NCBI RefSeq assembly: GCF_000241345.1
Contig: NZ_BAED01000050.1
Coordinates: 62,001 to 126,000, forward strand
Source of the DNA: Gordonia amarae NBRC 15530
Lineage (GTDB): Bacteria; Actinomycetota; Actinomycetes; Mycobacteriales; Mycobacteriaceae
Direction: 5' to 3'
Length of the DNA: 64,000 nt
A program made the position numbers and the translations under genes. Positions 59,918 through 64,000 of this stretch are shown in pieces; position 1 is the first letter of the stretch, and every line of letters begins with the position of its first letter. The notes under the pieces are model-generated. The model saw only the letters and a program-made list of their open reading frames with translations. It searched no databases and was not told the DNA's origin.

Positions 59918-62794
59918 ATGACGACCACGCCTGATGCCCCGATCCGCAAGAAGCTGATCGAGGTGTCGATCCCGCTGGAGGACATCAACGCCGAATCTGC
60001 GCGGGAGAAGTCGATTCGGCACGGGCATCCCTCGACTCTGCATCTGTGGTGGGCGCGGCGTCCGCTCGCCGCAGCTCGTGCCGTGCTTTTCGCGCAGCTC
60101 GTCGATGATCCGTCCTCGAACCCCGAGCTCAATGACCAGGAGCAGAAGGCCGAGCGTGAGCGGCTACATGGGATCATCCGACGGCTCGTGAAGTGGGAAA
60201 ACATCAATGATGAGGCACTCTTGCGGGAGGCGCACGAGGAGATCCTCAAATCCACCGACGGCAATCCTCCCGCGATCCTCGATCCGTTCGCCGGCGGTGG
60301 TTCGATCCCACTCGAAGCGCAGCGCCTCGGTTTGGAGGCGCACGCATCGGATCTCAACCCCGTGGCCGTACTCATCAACAAAGCGCTCATCGAGATTCCA
60401 CCGACGTTCGCCAGTCGGCCACCGGTCTTCCCGGGAGCAGCCGACGCGAGGCTCGGTGACTGGCCCCGCGCCACCGGCCTCGCCGAAGACGTACGCCGCT
60501 ACGGCGCCTGGATGCGCGACCAGGCCAAGGAACGCATCGGGCACCTCTACCCCGATGCGACGATCATCGACGACAAGACCGGCAAGGAATCGAGCGCAAC
60601 GACGATCGCCTGGATCTGGGCACGCACGGTCACCTGCCCCAACCCTGCCTGCGGTATCGAGGCGCCGCTCGTGCGATCGTGGTGGCTGGGGAAGAAGGCG
60701 GGAAAAGAAGCCTACATCGTCCCGAAAGTGGTCGAGGATCCCGAAACGCGCAGCGGGCGAAGAGTCGAATTCACAATCAGCAGCGACAAGGCAAAAGCTC
60801 CCTCGAAGCAGAGGGACGGCACAATGTCAGGCCGTCAGGGTGGTCATTGTCTTGCCTGTGGCGCTACAATCTCAGCAGCGCAGGCACATTCGGAGGTCGA
60901 CGTACCACACGACCTGCAGCCTCCGGCAGCAATGATGGCAATCGTCGCAGCAGGTAACCGCAGACGCGTCTACTTATCGCCAAATCCAAAGCACATCTCG
61001 GCTGAAATCACGGTCAGGGAGCAAGCGGCTTCGATTCGGCGTACAGAGCGGACACTCGCCGCCAAGTCACGAGGCACTTTTGGTGGCAATGCACAGGGTC
61101 GCAGGTGGGGCTTCGTCACATTCTGTGACTACTTTACCGATCGGCAGTTGGTGGCACTGACGACGTTCAGCGACCTCGTGGACGAGGTGCGGGAAAAGGT
61201 TATGAAAGACGCTGTTGCCACTGGACTCCCGCTGGGCTCCAGATTTGACAATGGAGGCGACGGCGCCGAGTCCTACGCCGATGCAGTCGTCACGTACCTT
61301 GCTTTTGCGATCAGCCGCACTACCAACAAATCCAATGCGCTCAACACCTGGGATAGTAGCCCAAAAATGGAGGCCGTACGCGGCCTATTTGCTCGACAAG
61401 CAATTCCGATGGCATGGGACTATGCTGAATCGAACCCATTTGGAGGCTCCTCCGGAGACTACCTTGAGGATCTTAATTGGGTCTGCCGTTCGATCGAGAA
61501 AGTGCCCGCACAAGGCCTGGGCTACGCACGGCAGTCGGACGCGGCTACGCGCTCGTACTCACGCGTATTAGTGTCAACAGATCCACCGTACTACGATAAT
61601 ATCGGCTATTCCGATCTTGCAGACTTCTTCTACGTCTGGCTCCGTCGCTCGCTACGTAGCGTTCATCCTGAACTCTTTGCTTCAATACTCGTTCCAAAGG
61701 CGGAGGAACTCGTAGCAAATCCGTATCGACATGGTGGACAAGACGGTGCCGAAAAATTCTTCGAGGAGGGTTTTGGTCGAGTCTTTGCCCAAGCACGTAA
61801 GGCAGCCTCCGATGATCTTCCGGTCACGGTCTTTTACGCGTTCAAGCAAACAGAGCTGGAGCAGGAAGGAGTCACCAGTACTGGTTGGGCAACCATCCTC
61901 GAGGGCATGATCCGGGAGGGTTGGTCCATAACCGCAACGTGGCCGATGCGGACCGAGATGTCTAATCGCATGATCGCAAGCGGCACCAATGCGTTAGCCT
62001 CATCGATCGTGCTGGTGCTTCGTCCCCGACACCAGACTGCGAACCCGACGACAAGGCGCGCATTCCTCGCTGCTCTGCGCCGCGAGCTACCGGCGGCACT
62101 CGAACATGTGCGCCAGGGGTCCATCGCACCTGTGGATCTGACACAAGCGATCATCGGTCCCGGAATGGCGGTGTTCTCAAACTACGCACGCGTCGTCGAG
62201 AACGATGGCACCGACATGAGCGTCAAAGCGGCGATCGCGCTCATCAATCAGGCCGTCGGCGAGGTGCAGGACGAGCAGTTGGGCGACCTCGACGCGGACA
62301 CTCGTTTCTGCGTCACGTGGTACGAGCAGTACGGCTGGAAGAAGGGTCCGTTCGGTGATGCCGACGTGTTGGCTCGCTCGTACGACACCTCTGCCCGTGG
62401 TGTCGCCGATTCCGGAGTCGCCACCCTGGGTGAGGGTTCCGTTCAGCTCATCGCTCCCGCGGATCTACCCGCAGCCTGGGACCCGACCACCGACGACCGG
62501 ATTTCCGTCTGGGAGGTGATGTGCCACCTGGGGCGGGTGCTGACGTCTGCCGACGGTGGCCTCCAGCCCGCAGCTGCGCTGATGGCTGCAGCGGCAAAGC
62601 GGTCCGAGATCGACATCGAAGCTGTCCAACGGTTGGCATTCGGGCTATACGAGAAGACCAAAACGTCCCGCACCGATGACGCCCGCCTGTTCAACTTGGT
62701 GGGTGGATCGTGGACGGACCTGACCGAGGCGGCTGCCCGTGCGCAGGAACCTGACGGTGTGCAGACAATACTCGACTTCGAGGATGAGAGCTGA
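59918..62794 (+). CDS. DUF1156 adenine-specific DNA methyltransferase
   Basis: 958 aa from ATG 59918. N-terminal DUF1156 block KSIRHGHPSTLHLWWARRPL; SAM motif DPFAGGGSIPLEAQRLG; catalytic TDPPYYDNIGYSDLADFF; a zinc-ribbon-like insert with CPNPACG and CLACGA; and the C-terminal EMSNRMIASGTNALASSIVL. It methylates adenine in an unknown site. Base composition dips in its middle third (60.9-61.9 kb). The next gene starts within the stop (TGATG), which makes the pair a coupled unit. Confidence 0.9.
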   Translation: MTTTPDAPIRKKLIEVSIPLEDINAESAREKSIRHGHPSTLHLWWARRPLAAARAVLFAQLVDDPSSNPELNDQEQKAERERLHGIIRRLVKWENINDEALLREAHEEILKSTDGNPPAILDPFAGGGSIPLEAQRLGLEAHASDLNPVAVLINKALIEIPPTFASRPPVFPGAADARLGDWPRATGLAEDVRRYGAWMRDQAKERIGHLYPDATIIDDKTGKESSATTIAWIWARTVTCPNPACGIEAPLVRSWWLGKKAGKEAYIVPKVVEDPETRSGRRVEFTISSDKAKAPSKQRDGTMSGRQGGHCLACGATISAAQAHSEVDVPHDLQPPAAMMAIVAAGNRRRVYLSPNPKHISAEITVREQAASIRRTERTLAAKSRGTFGGNAQGRRWGFVTFCDYFTDRQLVALTTFSDLVDEVREKVMKDAVATGLPLGSRFDNGGDGAESYADAVVTYLAFAISRTTNKSNALNTWDSSPKMEAVRGLFARQAIPMAWDYAESNPFGGSSGDYLEDLNWVCRSIEKVPAQGLGYARQSDAATRSYSRVLVSTDPPYYDNIGYSDLADFFYVWLRRSLRSVHPELFASILVPKAEELVANPYRHGGQDGAEKFFEEGFGRVFAQARKAASDDLPVTVFYAFKQTELEQEGVTSTGWATILEGMIREGWSITATWPMRTEMSNRMIASGTNALASSIVLVLRPRHQTANPTTRRAFLAALRRELPAALEHVRQGSIAPVDLTQAIIGPGMAVFSNYARVVENDGTDMSVKAAIALINQAVGEVQDEQLGDLDADTRFCVTWYEQYGWKKGPFGDADVLARSYDTSARGVADSGVATLGEGSVQLIAPADLPAAWDPTTDDRISVWEVMCHLGRVLTSADGGLQPAAALMAAAAKRSEIDIEAVQRLAFGLYEKTKTSRTDDARLFNLVGGSWTDLTEAAARAQEPDGVQTILDFEDES

Positions 62795-64000
62795 TGGCGA
62801 AGAGCAATATCGAGGTGGTGCGCACGGCGCTCCAGTCCCTGTCGGACGTCCTCGATCCGTACATCGAACAGGTCACCGCCCAGTACGTGCCTGCGGGCAA
62901 GGACTGGACCGTGCTTCTCGCCGCCAAGGACGCCGAGAAGGGCATCCATGGCAAGAAGTACTCGCGTACTGATCCGCAGAGTCAGTTCCGGATCATCACC
63001 GAGCCGATCTCCTCACTCGGATACATCTTCAATACCCACCTGTCACGAGGCGAGCAGGGTTTCGTTGGCGAGCTTCGCAATGTGCGCGACGACGTCGCAC
63101 ACTTCAAACCCTTCTCCCCCGATGACGCCGTACGTGCCCTGGACACGATCGAACGCGTCATGCGTGCCATCGGTGCGGTACGTGAGGCCGACGCGGTCCG
63201 GACGTCACGGCTGGACGTTCTGCGAGGCAATTTCGAACAGCAAACCCGTAAAGCTGTCCGCGAGGCCATCGCGCTGCCCGGTACCCCCGATGCGGAGCTG
63301 CCGCCGTGGCGCGAAGTGCTGAAACCGCACCCCGATGTGGCGTCCGGCCGCTACAACAACGCCGAGTTCGCGGCCGATCTCTATTCAGTTGCGGTGCAAC
63401 AAAACGCAGCGACCGAGTACCAGGACCCGGTCGAGTTCTTCCGCCGAACCTATCTCACCGACGGCCTCCAGGAGTTGCTGCGCCGGGCGGTAGACCGCAT
63501 CTCCGGGTCGACGTCGGCGAACCCGGTCATCAACCTGCAAACCACATTCGGTGGCGGCAAAACCCACTCGATGCTTGCCGTCTGGCACTTGTTTTCGGGA
63601 CGAGCCCTCCACGAGTTCCCGCAAAGTGTGCAGGATCTGCTGTCCCGTGCGAACACGGACGCACTGAGCAAGCCGGTACGCAAGGCCGCGCTGGTGGGCA
63701 ACGAGATCCCGCCGGCCACCCCATCGCACAAACCCGACGGCACAGTGGTGCACACCCTTTGGGGTGAACTGGCGTGGCAACTCGGCGGCGCGGAGGGGTA
63801 CGCGATCGTTGCCGATGCCGACGCAACGGGAACGAACCCCGGAAACCTCCTGCGAGAGTTGTTCACCAAGGTCGGTCCGGCAGTGATCCTGATCGACGAG
63901 TGGGTTGCCTATGCCCGGCAGCTACCCGACAGCTACGACGACAAGGACCCGCACGCCCGGCGGGTGACGGCCGGCCTCTTCGAAACCCAATTCACCTTCG
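62794..64000 (+). CDS. HEPN (Swt1-like) plus DUF499 AAA ATPase, 3' end outside window
   Basis: 402 codons visible, running off the right edge. Residues ~1-130 look like a Swt1-type HEPN domain with the R-x4-H motif in RNVRDDVAHFKP, then a linker and a P-loop: Walker A FGGGKTHSMLAVW near residue 253 and Walker B VILIDEWVAYARQL near 368. DUF499 ATPases occur with DUF1156 methylases in predicted anti-phage modules. The fused HEPN could be the RNA-cleaving effector. The helicase and nuclease expected downstream are not visible. Confidence 0.85.
   Translation, partial: MAKSNIEVVRTALQSLSDVLDPYIEQVTAQYVPAGKDWTVLLAAKDAEKGIHGKKYSRTDPQSQFRIITEPISSLGYIFNTHLSRGEQGFVGELRNVRDDVAHFKPFSPDDAVRALDTIERVMRAIGAVREADAVRTSRLDVLRGNFEQQTRKAVREAIALPGTPDAELPPWREVLKPHPDVASGRYNNAEFAADLYSVAVQQNAATEYQDPVEFFRRTYLTDGLQELLRRAVDRISGSTSANPVINLQTTFGGGKTHSMLAVWHLFSGRALHEFPQSVQDLLSRANTDALSKPVRKAALVGNEIPPATPSHKPDGTVVHTLWGELAWQLGGAEGYAIVADADATGTNPGNLLRELFTKVGPAVILIDEWVAYARQLPDSYDDKDPHARRVTAGLFETQFTF

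Noticed and set aside
1..64000. tRNA, rRNA, CRISPR array, transposase or integrase genes
   Set aside because: I scanned for TTCGA-type arms, repeat-spacer arrays and DDE/recombinase motifs and saw none, although no folding or profile search could be run.

Overview
The window is a high-GC actinobacterial chromosome segment. The organism is most likely a mycolic-acid producer of the order Mycobacteriales, with Gordonia or a close relative the best guess. Evidence: a secreted antigen-85-type mycolyltransferase at the left edge, many genes whose closest recognisable relatives are Mycobacterium tuberculosis families (Rv0785-like flavoprotein, DyP/encapsulin pair, Rv1273c/Rv1272c-like ABC pair, KstD, DUF5313, YhgE/Pip), GTG/TTG starts and probable leaderless starts. 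No rRNA, tRNA, CRISPR array or transposase was found.

Layout. 1-13.7 kb is mostly core: mycolyltransferase, flavoprotein, DyP peroxidase with its encapsulin nanocompartment, a heterodimeric ABC exporter, a 2-hydroxyacid dehydrogenase, RNase HI, trans-aconitate methyltransferase, and a TetR regulator divergent from a KstD-type steroid dehydrogenase. 13.7-20 kb is a rearranged patch. Two copies of a two-gene module (AbiEi/DUF559-like protein plus P-loop nucleoside-kinase-like protein) lie among five copies of a ~45-bp palindrome; the left copy is decayed and joined tail to tail, and the neighbouring malate:quinone oxidoreductase is short at its C-terminus. 20-27.3 kb returns to core: OhrR-like MarR regulator, DUF5313, TSUP exporter, YhgE/Pip exporter with a degenerate ATPase, type II NADH dehydrogenase and a LuxR-type HTH protein.

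27.6-44.4 kb is the metabolic centrepiece, almost all on the minus strand. A tightly coupled gene run encodes a cupin, a DmmA-like protein, two ferredoxin-type reductases and two different DUF3445 heme oxygenase subunits (one fused to its own DmmA-like domain), then an ammonium transporter, a type III glutamine synthetase-like ligase, a three-piece split glutamate synthase, an FAD amine oxidase and an XRE-cupin regulator. I read it as a secondary or tertiary amine degradation pathway: oxidative N-dealkylation, gamma-glutamylation or N-methylglutamate formation, and oxidation with ammonium release. A Baeyer-Villiger-type monooxygenase and a divergent PucR regulator sit upstream. A second family of long palindromes lies inside the run.

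44.4-64 kb is accessory and partly lower in GC: a small acidic protein, an orphan Phd-like protein, a NERD-helicase divergent from an HNH endonuclease, a three-gene type VII-like secretion operon, then a defence island with a cytosine methyltransferase, Vsr nuclease, coiled-coil protein, HNH nuclease, a reverse transcriptase with an N-terminal DNA-binding domain, and a DUF1156 methyltransferase / DUF499 ATPase module that runs off the right edge.
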